From contig NZ_CP042288.1 of NCBI RefSeq assembly GCF_022559625.1, forward strand, positions 1,512,409 through 1,576,408: 64,000 nt of DNA. The letters are read 5' to 3'. Position 1 is the stretch's first letter. The number at the start of each line of letters is the position of its first letter. This DNA is from Aquisalinus flavus (GTDB taxonomy: Bacteria; Pseudomonadota; Alphaproteobacteria; Caulobacterales; Parvularculaceae). The position numbers were made by a program, and so were the translations under genes. A model generated the notes under the pieces. That model saw only the letters and a program-made list of their open reading frames with translations. It was not told the origin of the DNA and did not search any database. Positions 7,934 to 16,993 of the stretch are shown one piece after another.

Positions 7934-8057
7934 CTTGGGTCTCCAGCCTGCATGTGTTTCCGGGTAAGCATTCCGGTCTCGCCGGAGAAAAATCAAGTCT
8001 GATGGCCTCGCTGCAGCGTGAATTGGCCATCCCCGCCGTCAATCCTATCTCCTGTCC

Positions 8058-9803
8058 ATGAGAGAGACACTGTTAGGCCGACCCCTCCTGCCACTTCTCT
8101 GCGGCATTTTGTTGATTTTGGCAGCGTGCGAGACGCAAGGTCCGCCCGCGCCAGGCGAGCCGGCTGCTTCAGCCGCTCCCGTCCCCGCGATCGCGACAGA
8201 AAAGAAGACCGAGCCGCCGTCGCAGCTCTTCCCCGCCCTGTTCCAGACCGTCGCACAGGCAGAGCTCTATCCCGCCAAGGACTGGGTCGATGCTTTGCCC
8301 TTTGAAGATCCCGCTATCATCATGGCGGCATGGGAGGAGCGCCAGCCAGCCAGCCGGCTCGAGATTTCCGTTTTCGTCGCTGAGTTTTTCGAACTGCCCG
8401 GGGAAGCGACAACCAGCCTTGCCCCCGGCGGCAACAAGTCGATGCGCGCGCATATCGAGAGCCTGTGGCCGGAGCTGACCCATGATGCGGTCCGCGCCGA
8501 GCGCTGGTCATCTCTCCTTTCCCTGCCCGAACCCTATATCGTGCCCGGCGGGCGGTTTCGCGAGGTCTATTACTGGGATGCCTATTTCACGATGACCGGC
8601 ATGGGCCCTGAGCATGATGCGATAAAACGCTCGATGGTCGACAATTTCGCCGGGCTGATCGATGCTTATGGCTTCATCCCCAATGCCAACCGCACCTATT
8701 ATCTCAGCCGGTCGCAACCGCCATTCTTTTTCAAGATGGTCGGCCTCCTGACGCCGAATGACCCTGTCTATTCGTGGGCGGAATATCTGCCACAGCTGAA
8801 AGCGGAGCATGCGTTCTGGATGAACGGCGCCGGCGCCCTGGCCCCGGGCACAGCGGCAGAGCGCGTCGTGCGCCTTGCCGACGGCGCACTGCTTAGCCGC
8901 TATTGGGACGATCTCTCGATTCCGCGCGATGAAAGCTATCTTGCCGACGTCCTCACGGCGCAGGAGGCCAGCCGCCCGAAGGAGATCGTCTACCGCAACC
9001 TTCGCGCCGGCGCGGAAAGCGGCTGGGACTTTTCCTCGCGCTGGTTTGCGGGCGAAGACCTTTCCTCCATCGAAACGACCGACATCATCCCGCCGGATCT
9101 CAACGCCATTCTCTATGGTCTTGAAACCGCGATTGCCGCTGCGTGCGCCCGCAAGGGAGACCGCGCCTGCGAGGCAGACTACCGGCAGATGGCGGACGCC
9201 CGTTCCGACGCGATGCGGCACTATCTGTGGAACGACGACACCGGCGCCTATGACGATTACGATTTCGTCGACGGCACGCCCAGGGGCAATATTACGGCGG
9301 CGGCGCTTTACCCGCTGTTCTTCGGGCTTGCCAGCCAGGCCGAAGCCGACGCGACAGCGCTCATGATCGAGGAAGAATTGCTTGCGCCGGGCGGCCTGCT
9401 GACCACGCCGAACGAGACCGGCGAGCAGTGGGACGCGCCCAATGGCTGGGCGCCCCTGCACTGGATCGCGGTTCAGGGCCTCGCCGACTATGGCCACACT
9501 GACCTGTCGCGCACCATCGCGAGGCGATGGCTGCAGACCGTCGCCCGCACCTATTGCCAGACCGGCAAGATGGTCGAGAAATATGACGTCACCGAACCCC
9601 GGCCCGGCGGTGGCGGCGAGTATCCGACCCAGGACGGCTTTGGCTGGACCAACGGGGTCACCATCGCCCTGATGGACCGCTATCAGGAATTCATGCCCTA
9701 TGGCGACGTGACCGTAGACTCCGCGGCAGATCATGGTGCGGAGAATACCGGCCTGATGCAGCGCTGCGAGGCAGCGGTGGCGCGCGCAGGGTCCGACTTG
9801 TGA
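8058..9803 (+). CDS. Alpha,alpha-trehalase, putative lipoprotein (GH37)
   Basis: Hydrolyses trehalose to two glucose molecules. Both GH37 signatures are present: PGGRFREVYYWDAYF at residues 163-177 and QWDAPNGWAPLHWIAVQGL near residue 460. The 581-aa length fits the family. Unlike the classical soluble periplasmic enzyme, the N-terminus ends in a lipobox, LILAAC with Cys24, followed by a Pro/Ala-rich linker, so the enzyme is predicted to be lipid-anchored facing the periplasm or the cell surface. ATG at 8058 is the only good start. No trehalose transporter or phosphorylase lies nearby, so it probably serves scavenging or osmoprotectant breakdown. Confidence 0.94.
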   Translation: MRETLLGRPLLPLLCGILLILAACETQGPPAPGEPAASAAPVPAIATEKKTEPPSQLFPALFQTVAQAELYPAKDWVDALPFEDPAIIMAAWEERQPASRLEISVFVAEFFELPGEATTSLAPGGNKSMRAHIESLWPELTHDAVRAERWSSLLSLPEPYIVPGGRFREVYYWDAYFTMTGMGPEHDAIKRSMVDNFAGLIDAYGFIPNANRTYYLSRSQPPFFFKMVGLLTPNDPVYSWAEYLPQLKAEHAFWMNGAGALAPGTAAERVVRLADGALLSRYWDDLSIPRDESYLADVLTAQEASRPKEIVYRNLRAGAESGWDFSSRWFAGEDLSSIETTDIIPPDLNAILYGLETAIAAACARKGDRACEADYRQMADARSDAMRHYLWNDDTGAYDDYDFVDGTPRGNITAAALYPLFFGLASQAEADATALMIEEELLAPGGLLTTPNETGEQWDAPNGWAPLHWIAVQGLADYGHTDLSRTIARRWLQTVARTYCQTGKMVEKYDVTEPRPGGGGEYPTQDGFGWTNGVTIALMDRYQEFMPYGDVTVDSAADHGAENTGLMQRCEAAVARAGSDL

Positions 9804-9933
9804 GCGTCACCGCCCCCTGACTGTCTGCAGGTGCCGATGCGATCGGTTTCGCAGGCGGGAGAATTTGCCTGCAATCGCTTTACATGAGCAAACGACCCCT
9901 TACCTGTAATGTCCGTTCGATATCTCAGGAAGT

Positions 9934-10923
9934 GTGTCAGCCTTGATCCCGTTATCTATCCTCGACCTTGCGCCGATCACAGAAGGCGGCACCATTGCTC
10001 AATCCTTCGAGAGCACGGTCGCGCTGGCGCAGGCCGCCGAACGGCTGGGCTACACCCGCTTCTGGCTGGCCGAGCACCACAATATCGGCGGCATCGCCAG
10101 CGCCGCGACGTCGGTCCTGATCGGGCACGTCGCCGGGAAAACATCGACAATCCGTGTCGGGGCCGGCGGCATCATGCTGCCCAACCATGCACCGCTCATC
10201 ATCGCAGAGCAATTCGGCACGCTGGAAACGCTCTATCCGGGCCGGATCGACCTCGGCCTCGGCCGTGCGCCTGGCGGCGACCATACCACCGCCCGCGCCC
10301 TGCGCCGGACGATGCAGGGCGGAGAAGACCGTTTCCCGCAGGATGTCGATGAATTGCTCACTTATTTCTCGGCGCCCGAAACCTCCCGCCAGGTCAGAGC
10401 CATTCCCGGTGAAGGGCTGGATGTGCCGGTATGGATCCTCGGCTCCAGCCTCTACGGTGCGCAGATGGCGGCTCATTTCGGGCTGCCCTATGCCTTTGCG
10501 TCTCACTTCGCCCCTCAGGCTCTGCTTCAGGCCGTCCGGGTCTATCGCGACAGTTTCCGTCCGTCGCCCTATCTGGACGCGCCAAAGGTCATGATGGCGG
10601 CAAATGCGATTGCTGCAGCAACCGACGAGGAGGCAGATTTCCTGTTCACATCCCTGCAGCAGGCCTTTGCCAATCTGCGTCTCGGCAAAGCGGGTCCGCT
10701 TCCCGCACCACGCCGCGGCCTGGATTTTCCACCGCAAATAACGGCCGGGATAGAACAGGCGCTTGCCTATAGCGCTGTCGGCGGGCCGGAACGCGTTGGC
10801 GAGCAGCTCCGCAGCTTCATTGCCCGGGTCGAGCCGGATGAAATCATTCTGGCTTCCTCGATCCACGACCCGGCGGCGCGCCTGCGGTCACTGGAAATCG
10901 TCATGGATGTGATGAAAGGCTGA
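9934..10923 (+). CDS. Luciferase-like (LLM class) flavin-dependent oxidoreductase
   Basis: 329-aa TIM-barrel protein of the bacterial-luciferase superfamily, using reduced [18 protein letters not shown] at the start, [38 protein letters not shown] and [16 protein letters not shown] are the standard blocks of the subgroup often annotated as a MsnO8-like LLM oxidoreductase. The substrate cannot be told. The start is GTG at 9934 with AGGA a few bases upstream; no ATG precedes the conserved N-terminus. It stands alone, 130 bp after the trehalase gene. Confidence 0.9.
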   Translation: MSALIPLSILDLAPITEGGTIAQSFESTVALAQAAERLGYTRFWLAEHHNIGGIASAATSVLIGHVAGKTSTIRVGAGGIMLPNHAPLIIAEQFGTLETLYPGRIDLGLGRAPGGDHTTARALRRTMQGGEDRFPQDVDELLTYFSAPETSRQVRAIPGEGLDVPVWILGSSLYGAQMAAHFGLPYAFASHFAPQALLQAVRVYRDSFRPSPYLDAPKVMMAANAIAAATDEEADFLFTSLQQAFANLRLGKAGPLPAPRRGLDFPPQITAGIEQALAYSAVGGPERVGEQLRSFIARVEPDEIILASSIHDPAARLRSLEIVMDVMKG

Positions 10924-10999
10924 GGCTTGACGCCAAACGCCTTTGCAAAAAAAGGCGGTTGGTGACAAGGTGACAATCCATCAAATCCGGAGACCTTGA

Positions 11000-11233
11000 A
11001 TGCCGCAGTTCGATATGATCATTCTATCAGAAGACCAGGCCAAAGGCGCAGACATCGTCGAGCACACCGTCGGCAGTCCTGCCCGCGAAGGCGGCGGTGA
11101 CGAAACCTATCGCTGCGGCGGCTGCAAGACCAGACTGCTCGTCAATGTCGCCCATCACGACGCCCACGGCGTTGTCGTCAAATGCGGCAAGTGCGGCCGG
11201 CTGAACACCGAGCCGCACCATCATCATCATTGA
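11000..11233 (+). CDS. Small zinc-ribbon protein with natural C-terminal His5
   Basis: 77-aa cytoplasmic protein. Two CxxC knuckles (CGGCKTRLLVNVAHHD and CGKCGRLNTEP, about residues 39-42 and 62-65) form a likely zinc ribbon. The protein ends in five consecutive histidines just before the stop, with a further His pair in the loop between the knuckles. ATG at 11000 has GGAGAC 6 nt upstream. I do not recognise a named family. A metal-binding or metal-storage role, or a zinc-ribbon adaptor, would fit, but this is inference. Confidence 0.75.
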   Translation: MPQFDMIILSEDQAKGADIVEHTVGSPAREGGGDETYRCGGCKTRLLVNVAHHDAHGVVVKCGKCGRLNTEPHHHHH

Positions 11234-11257
11234 GACTGCCGAGCTGATCGTGGGTGA

Positions 11258-12238
11258 CTATCCCAGACGTTCTTCCAGGTAATCCGCGAGAGCCATACCG
11301 CTCTCGAACGCGTCCTCGACCTTGCCTTCGACACACCAGTCACCGCATGCGGCGAGGCGCTGTGTCTCGTCGGCGAGGAATGGCTCGCCCAGAGGCGACG
11401 GCACAGCGGCGTAGAGCCAGCGATGGATCGCCACAAGCGCCGGTTTGGGCAGGCTGAACCCGATCAGCTTTTCTGCATCTTCCTGCAGATGGGCAATGAC
11501 CTTGTCCTTGTCTTCCTCCAGAAAGGTTTCGGCCCACTCATTCGTGGACTGAATAACAAGACTGGTTCGCGTGTCTCGCCCCGGCTTGGCGGAATTGACC
11601 GCGATCCAGCCAACCGGGGAATAGCGGGTTCGCGCACCGTCCCAGTCGAGCGGCAGGTCGGAATCGAAACCGAGCATCAGCGTGAAATTGCCGCTCATCC
11701 CGACGCGCGCGATTGCATCCTGATGCACGAATCCGTCCGGCAGGATGGACGACGCCTGCGGCGACGGCACCGCCGTCACGACCCAGTCGAAGCGCCCAAG
11801 ATCGCGTCCATCGTCACTGACAAGCTGCCAGCTCTCACCATCCGGCACCACGGCCTCAGCGCGCGTTTGCAGATGCACGGTCTTGTCCTCTGCCAGCGCC
11901 TTGGCAAACGCATTCATTTTTGGCGCACCGACATAGCGGACATGATCCGTGTCCATCGGTTCGGGCGTCCGCCCTTCCTCCAGCATGACCATGCGCAGCG
12001 GCCATTCGGCAACCACGCCGTCGTTCAGGTAGGGTTCGAGGAACTCCTGGAACCGCTGCCGCCGGACAGTGAAATACTGGGCGCCATGGTCAAACTCGAA
12101 CGGGTCGGCATAGCGTGTCGCCATCCTGCCGCCGACACCGCGCGATTTCTCGAAGATCTCGACATCTGCGAGCCGATGCAAACGCTCTGCCACGACAAGA
12201 CCGGACAGTCCCGCGCCGATGATTGCAATTTTCGTCAT
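11258..12238 (-). CDS. FAD-dependent oxidoreductase (renalase/amine-oxidase-like)
   Basis: 326-aa flavoprotein. The N-terminal Rossmann motif TKIAIIGAGLSGLVVAERL and the following IFEKSRGVGGRMATRY bind FAD; FDHGAQYFTVR is shared with renalase-like proteins, which oxidise isomeric forms of NAD(P)H. The C-terminal block LAACGDWCVEGKVEDAFESG completes the FAD site. It is a single-gene unit ending 24 bp from the convergent zinc-ribbon gene. The substrate is unproven; a renalase-type role is the closest guess. Confidence 0.87.
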   Translation of the reverse strand: MTKIAIIGAGLSGLVVAERLHRLADVEIFEKSRGVGGRMATRYADPFEFDHGAQYFTVRRQRFQEFLEPYLNDGVVAEWPLRMVMLEEGRTPEPMDTDHVRYVGAPKMNAFAKALAEDKTVHLQTRAEAVVPDGESWQLVSDDGRDLGRFDWVVTAVPSPQASSILPDGFVHQDAIARVGMSGNFTLMLGFDSDLPLDWDGARTRYSPVGWIAVNSAKPGRDTRTSLVIQSTNEWAETFLEEDKDKVIAHLQEDAEKLIGFSLPKPALVAIHRWLYAAVPSPLGEPFLADETQRLAACGDWCVEGKVEDAFESGMALADYLEERLG

Positions 12239-12341
12239 GTTGAATGCCCCGTTCAGCCACTGCTACACGGCACCATATAAAGGGGATCGCGCTATCGGCG
12301 ACCGGGGCAGAGACAGTATTATGGGAAATCGAAGCGTGAAA

Positions 12342-12418
12342 TGGCGCGAGTGACGGGGCTCGAACCCGCGACCTCCGGCGTGACAGGCCGGCACTCTAAC
12401 CAACTGAGCTACACCCGC
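12342..12418 (-). tRNA. tRNA-Asp (anticodon GTC)
   Basis: 77 nt on the minus strand, with encoded CCA. The acceptor stem GCGGGTG pairs with CACTCGC (one G-U), the D arm is GCTCAGTTGGTTAGAGT, the anticodon arm is CCGGC-CTGTCAC-GCCGG with anticodon GTC, and the T arm contains GGTTCGAGCC. All arms fold without gaps. Confidence 0.97.
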
Positions 12419-12454
12419 GCATTTCACAAGGTTCGCCTGACGGCGAGAAGCGTT

Positions 12455-12483
12455 TGTCTAATAGGCACCCGATGCATCGTCAA
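12455..12483 (-). promoter_or_regulatory. Candidate promoter of the tRNA-Asp gene
   Basis: On the minus strand TTGACG (12483-12478), a 17-nt spacer and TAGACA (12460-12455) lie about 37 nt before the mature tRNA 5' end, leaving a short leader for RNase P to remove. Confidence 0.45.
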
Positions 12484-12557
12484 GCACTATCGGGTGCCCA
12501 TGGCAGAAAAAATTGAGCCTGTTTTTCCACTCCAGACAAGAACCAGAAGAGCTGGCC

Positions 12558-13601
12558 TCAGGCCGTGTCCGGAGCGACCCGCACGACGGCCTTGCCGGTA
12601 TTCGCGCCCTCGAACAGGCCGTTGAAGGCTTCCGGTGCCTTCTCCAGCCCTTCATAGACCGTTTCGCGGAAATGGATCTTGCCCCCCGCCAGCATCGGAC
12701 CGACTTCAGCATAGAAATCGCGCGCCAGAAGCATGAAATTCGATACGATGAAGCCCTGCATCTTCACGCCGCGCCCGATAAGGTTCGTCAGGTTGTATGG
12801 CCCCGGCTCCGGCTTGGTATCGTTATAATTGGAGATCATGCCGCACAGGGCGATGCGCCCACCAAAGGCAATGCAGTTGATCGCCGCTTCCAGGTGCATG
12901 CCGCCAACATTCTCGAAATAGCAGTTCACACCGCCCTTGCCGGCGGCCTGCGACAGCCCCTTGGTCAGCTCCGTCGAGTTCGCATAATCCTTGTAGTTGA
13001 GCGCCACGTCGAAGCCGAGCTCGCCGGTCAGCCAGTCGCACTTTTCCGTCGAACCGGCGGACCCGATGACCTTGCAGCCTTTCAGCTTGCCGAGCTGGCC
13101 GACCATGGAGCCAACCGCTCCGGCCGCACCGGAGACGAACAGCACGTCGCCCTCTTTCGGCTCCAGGATTTGGCTCATCCCGGCCCAGGCGGTAAAGCCC
13201 GGCATGCCGAGCACGCCAAGATAGGCCGAGAGCGGCGCCAGCGACGGATCGACCTTGTTAAACCCGTCCGTGGGCCCGGTGTAATACTCACGCCAGCCGC
13301 CATTATAGCCAACGACATAATCGCCCGTGGCGAATTTCTCGCTGTTCGACTTGATGACCTGCCCGACCGCACCGCCATCGAGCGCTTCGCCCTTCTGGAA
13401 TGGCGGGATATAGCTTTTGACATGCGGGTTCATGCGCCCGCGCATATAGGGGTCTACCGACATGAACACGACCCGCATCAGGATCTCGCCATCGCCCGGC
13501 TCGCGCACCGGCGCCTCGACGACCTCGTAAATCTCGGGCGTCGGCTTGCCCGTGGGGTAGTCGACGAGATGAATTTCCTTCGCAGTTTCGGGAATGCTCA
13601 T
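12558..13601 (-). CDS. NADP-dependent MDR oxidoreductase (prostaglandin reductase/CurA-like)
   Basis: 347-aa zinc-less medium-chain reductase that reduces alpha,beta-unsaturated carbonyls with NADPH. Family blocks are VDPYMRGRM near residue 50, the nucleotide-binding VSGAAGAVGSMVGQLGKLKG in the middle, CYFENVGGMHLEAAI and GRGVKMQGFIVSN. I start at ATG 13601 (MSIPETAKEIHLV), which has AAGGAAAGG upstream; a further upstream ATG at 13622 would add seven residues. It is a single gene between the tRNA and a small membrane-protein gene. The natural substrate is unknown; detoxification of reactive aldehydes or enones is usual for the family. Confidence 0.93.
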   Translation of the reverse strand: MSIPETAKEIHLVDYPTGKPTPEIYEVVEAPVREPGDGEILMRVVFMSVDPYMRGRMNPHVKSYIPPFQKGEALDGGAVGQVIKSNSEKFATGDYVVGYNGGWREYYTGPTDGFNKVDPSLAPLSAYLGVLGMPGFTAWAGMSQILEPKEGDVLFVSGAAGAVGSMVGQLGKLKGCKVIGSAGSTEKCDWLTGELGFDVALNYKDYANSTELTKGLSQAAGKGGVNCYFENVGGMHLEAAINCIAFGGRIALCGMISNYNDTKPEPGPYNLTNLIGRGVKMQGFIVSNFMLLARDFYAEVGPMLAGGKIHFRETVYEGLEKAPEAFNGLFEGANTGKAVVRVAPDTA

Positions 13602-13687
13602 GGCTGGCCCTTTCCTTTTCATTTTCCGGCTGTTGCGACCGAGGATAGGCCTCTCAGCCCAGCCGCCAAGGAAAAGGTACAGTTGAT

Positions 13688-13963
13688 CTATTTCAGCTTG
13701 CCGCCAGCCTTGCCAGCTGCGTTGCGCTCCTCGCGCAGCTCGGCGAGCGCGATCAGAGTCAGGGTCGGCACGAAGCCATCGATCTGGTCGGTGAAATCAA
13801 CCACCTCCCACAGTTGGACGAAGCCCTTCCACCCGAACATGGCGAAGCCGATCAATGCGAGCACGAAATCGAACGCGGTCCCCCAGCCGGGAATGCGCCC
13901 GATGAAAAAGTCGGCCAGATCGAGAATGATCGCGATTGCGAGCTTGACGTGAATGGCTTTCAT
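13688..13963 (-). CDS. Small membrane protein of unknown function
   Basis: 91-aa protein starting MKAIHVKLAIAIILDLADFFIG, with two hydrophobic segments (about residues 6-22 and 30-52) and a charged C-terminal tail ALAELREERNAAGKAGGKLK. GAGGAAA precedes the ATG at 13963. No family recognised. It lies between an oxidoreductase and a hydrolase on the same strand, with gaps that do not demand co-transcription. Confidence 0.65.
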   Translation of the reverse strand: MKAIHVKLAIAIILDLADFFIGRIPGWGTAFDFVLALIGFAMFGWKGFVQLWEVVDFTDQIDGFVPTLTLIALAELREERNAAGKAGGKLK

Positions 13964-14017
13964 GACGGGTTTCCTCTCCCGCCGCACTGTATCGCGCGTC
14001 TCGCTGCCCGCAACAAT

Positions 14018-14974
14018 TTACTGCGCCAGGAAAGTCTTCACATCACGGATGAACGCGTCGAACCGGTCATGATGCAGCCAATGGCCCGCCTTGTCATAAT
14101 TGATCAGTCGGGCGTCCCTGAAAGCCTCGATGCGGCCATCCTTTTCCGGATCGGAGGCCCATGAATCCTCGCCACGCATCAGCAGGACCGGACAGGTGAT
14201 TTCGGCGTAGATCCGCGAATATTCCGCAGGCGCCGTCATGCGCGGGCTTGGCCAGATGCCGGTCAGCGGGTCATGCTTCCAGCCCCAGCCGCCCCCCATG
14301 GCATCGGGATAGTGCCGGGCCGCATGCAGCGCGAGATGGCGCGCCTGGGTCTCATCGAGGTTCTTGTGCACGCCGGCCATGCGCGAGACCATCTCTTCAG
14401 GGCTGTCGAACCGGCGCTGGTCGATCGCATCCTGCTTCAGCCGCCGGTCGATCCAGGAGCGATAGCGCTCCGCCGGGCTCTTCTCCATGAACTCCGTATA
14501 ATGCTTCTCGGAGGCGCCGAGCCCTTCCAGCGCGATCAGGCGGGTTACCTTGTCCGGATAGATCGCGGCATAGTTCAGGACGATATTGCCGCCGAGGGAA
14601 TGCCCGATCAGCGGCATCGGCAGGGCGAAGCCTTCGCGTTCCAGATGCGCCATCAACCCGGCGAAGTCAGAGATGAAATATTCGCCTTCATAGCCGCCGC
14701 CTGGCGCCCTGCCCGAATCGCCATGACCGCGCAAATCGGGCACGATCACACACCACTCGTCTATCATGTCGGCGACCGTCCAGTCCCACATGCGACCGTG
14801 ATCCTTGCCGCCATGGACCAGCACGATCGGCGGCTTGGCTGCATCGCCCCAAACGAGATAGCTGAGCTCCAGCCCGTTGACCGGACAGACATGCCGCTTC
14901 GGTTCGACCGGCACGACAGGCGGATAGTCGAGGTCGGCAGGGGCAAAAACGCGGGTCGGGTCATCGATACTCAT
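14018..14974 (-). CDS. Alpha/beta hydrolase
   Basis: 318-aa hydrolase. The nucleophile elbow is GHSLGGN (about residues 137-143), preceded by the oxyanion segment VLVHGGKDHGRMWDW and followed by a late ...NYDKAGHWLHHD, whose His would complete the triad. There is no signal peptide, so it is cytoplasmic. I choose ATG 14974 (MSIDDPTRVF) with AGGAATA upstream over the ATG 13 codons earlier. The substrate cannot be predicted; esterases, epoxide hydrolases and haloalkane dehalogenases share these motifs. Confidence 0.88.
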   Translation of the reverse strand: MSIDDPTRVFAPADLDYPPVVPVEPKRHVCPVNGLELSYLVWGDAAKPPIVLVHGGKDHGRMWDWTVADMIDEWCVIVPDLRGHGDSGRAPGGGYEGEYFISDFAGLMAHLEREGFALPMPLIGHSLGGNIVLNYAAIYPDKVTRLIALEGLGASEKHYTEFMEKSPAERYRSWIDRRLKQDAIDQRRFDSPEEMVSRMAGVHKNLDETQARHLALHAARHYPDAMGGGWGWKHDPLTGIWPSPRMTAPAEYSRIYAEITCPVLLMRGEDSWASDPEKDGRIEAFRDARLINYDKAGHWLHHDRFDAFIRDVKTFLAQ

Positions 14975-15326
14975 GTCTCTATTCCTGCCAGAGCATGCCT
15001 CGCCTGTCGCCATCCAGATGCAGTCGCACCCTTTGCGCCCTTGCGTTGCACAAATGGCACACCTATGTGCTAATCAGGCGGAAGGCGGGGCGCAGCTTGA
15101 CCTGTAGGCCGATTTTGCCTAATTCCCGCTTACTCGCGCTGGTGCAGCCTTGCCGTTTGGCATGCGAAAAGTAAGACGCCCGCGCCGGGCCATTTCCGGC
15201 TGACATCCCGTCGACTTACCGTTTTCGGGATCCACACACGCAATGGCGCATCGTTTGCATCTGGCGGCAACGGGGCGTTGAGATAAACCAGACCCGCCAC
15301 GTACAGACAAAGCAACCAGGACACTC
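14975..15326 (+). other. Intergenic region upstream of the DEAD-box helicase gene
   Basis: About 350 bp without a convincing gene; the short frames here have no recognisable motifs and are shadows. It is long enough to hold divergent promoters and a helicase 5' leader. I see no clear riboswitch, terminator or repeat in it. Confidence 0.5.
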
Positions 15327-16883
15327 ATGCGTTTTGAAGACCTTGGGCTCGAGCCCAAAATACTGAAAGCCCTTGCCGAAGCGGGCTATGAAACCCCGAC
15401 GCCGATTCAGGAGAAAGCGATTCCTGAAGCGCTCGCCGGCAGGGACGTGCTCGGCATTGCCCAGACCGGTACCGGCAAGACGGCGGGCTTTACCCTGCCG
15501 ATGATCCACCGCCTCTCCAAGGGCCGCTCGAAAGCACGCATGCCGCGCTCCCTCGTCCTGTGCCCGACACGCGAGCTTGCTGCCCAGGTGGCGGAAAGCT
15601 TCGAGAAATACGGCAAGTATCACAAGCTTTCCATGGCGCTCCTGATCGGCGGCGTGTCCTTCACGGAACAGGATATGAAGCTTACACGCGGCGTTGACGT
15701 GCTGATCGCGACGCCCGGCCGCTTGATCGACCATTTCGAGCGCGGCAAGCTGCTGCTGACCGGCGTCGAAGTCATGGTCGTCGACGAGGCAGACCGCATG
15801 CTCGACATGGGCTTCATCCCGGACATCGAGAAAATCTTCAAGCTGACGCCGTTCACGCGCCAGACGCTGTTTTTCTCGGCGACGATGCCGGCGGAGATCC
15901 AGCGCATCACCGACCAGTTCCTGTCTGCTCCAGCCCGGATCGAGGTTTCCCGCCCGGCAACGACGGCCGAGACGATCACCCAGAAGATCGTCCGCGTGCC
16001 GGCCCGCGACGATAAGCTGAAACGCGCCGCCCTGCGCAAGCTGATCGACAATGACGATGTCCAGAACGGGATCGTCTTCTGTAACCGCAAGACCAATGTC
16101 GATATCGTCGCCAAGTCGCTGCAAAGGCACGGCTATGATGCCAGGCCGATACATGGCGATCTTGCCCAGTCCTTCCGTACCGAGACGCTGGACATGTTCC
16201 GCGCCGGCAAGCTGAAACTGCTGATCGCCTCCGACGTGGCCGCCCGCGGCCTCGATGTTCCCGCTGTCAGCCATGTCTTCAATTTCGATGTGCCCATTCA
16301 CGCGGATGACTATGTCCACCGCATTGGCCGTACGGGCCGGGCCGGTCGCCCGGGCGCGGCGTTCATGCTGGTCACCCCGGCTGACAGCAAGGCCTATGAG
16401 TCAGTCCTGAAGACGATCGGTGCCGATGCGATCGAGGAAGCAGATTTTGGCGATTTCTTCGAGCAGAATCAGCCCGAGAGAAAGCCACGCGGCGCGTCGA
16501 GAAAAGGCCCCGCCAGGGACACGACCCCCAGGGACACGACCCCCAGGGACACGCCCCCCAGGGACACAACACCCAGGGACACGTCGGCCAAGGACGCTAC
16601 GCAGGACAAGCCCGACGACAAGGAAGAGAAGACGGCAAGACCGTCCCGCAAGCGCGCTGCCAGAACCAGCGACGAACCGGCCAAAAGCACCGAGGCACCC
16701 GCCAGAAAAGCATCGAGCGACGACCAGACGGATCAGAATTCTTCCGGCGGCACCGTGGCATCGGCTGAGGATACGGGCAAAAGGACCCCCTCCCGTGGTC
16801 GCTCGAAGAAAAAGGGCGACGATGATTCGGTTGTCGGCATGGGCGATCATACCCCTGCCTTCCTGCTGCGCGCCGCTTTTTAG
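15327..16883 (+). CDS. DEAD-box RNA helicase, RhlE-like, with repetitive tail
   Basis: ATP-dependent RNA helicase of 518 aa. All core motifs are visible: FEDLGLEP and the Q motif PTPIQ, motif I AQTGTGKT (45-52), PTRELA, motif II DEAD (VVDEADRMLDMGF), motif III SAT, and motif VI HRIGRTGRAGR. The core ends near residue 375. The tail is disordered, rich in Lys, Arg, Ser, Thr and Asp, and contains five tandem RDTTP-type pentapeptides. RhlE-like proteins act in ribosome assembly, RNA decay and growth in the cold. The gene has its own long upstream region and no operon partner. Confidence 0.95.
   Translation: MRFEDLGLEPKILKALAEAGYETPTPIQEKAIPEALAGRDVLGIAQTGTGKTAGFTLPMIHRLSKGRSKARMPRSLVLCPTRELAAQVAESFEKYGKYHKLSMALLIGGVSFTEQDMKLTRGVDVLIATPGRLIDHFERGKLLLTGVEVMVVDEADRMLDMGFIPDIEKIFKLTPFTRQTLFFSATMPAEIQRITDQFLSAPARIEVSRPATTAETITQKIVRVPARDDKLKRAALRKLIDNDDVQNGIVFCNRKTNVDIVAKSLQRHGYDARPIHGDLAQSFRTETLDMFRAGKLKLLIASDVAARGLDVPAVSHVFNFDVPIHADDYVHRIGRTGRAGRPGAAFMLVTPADSKAYESVLKTIGADAIEEADFGDFFEQNQPERKPRGASRKGPARDTTPRDTTPRDTPPRDTTPRDTSAKDATQDKPDDKEEKTARPSRKRAARTSDEPAKSTEAPARKASSDDQTDQNSSGGTVASAEDTGKRTPSRGRSKKKGDDDSVVGMGDHTPAFLLRAAF
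16515..16589 (+). repeat. 15-bp coding minisatellite in the DEAD-box helicase tail
   Basis: Five in-frame 15-bp units of the type AGGGACACGACCCCC encode RDTTP, RDTTP, RDTPP, RDTTP and RDTSA. Third-position differences show partial decay. Copy number could change by slippage without shifting the frame. Confidence 0.85.
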
Positions 16884-16976
16884 CGGCTCTTATCGCCTTT
16901 CTGCTGCCCGCAGCCCCCTTTCCCGCTATTCCCGGCCAAGGAGAAGCCTGAGATTGGCAGGAACTTTTGCGGCCTC

Positions 16977-16993
16977 AGTCCTATATTAGGACT
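16977..16993 (+). promoter_or_regulatory. Perfect palindrome touching the phhA start codon
   Basis: AGTCCTA-TAT-TAGGACT, 7-bp arms and a 3-nt centre, ends at the base before the phhA ATG (16994). The right arm contains the AGGA ribosome site. It could be a protein operator or an mRNA hairpin that hides the ribosome site. Confidence 0.5.

Noticed and set aside
12342-12418. tRNA-Asp as the attachment site of an integrated element
   Set aside because: No integrase gene, no partial tRNA duplicate and no change in base composition nearby.
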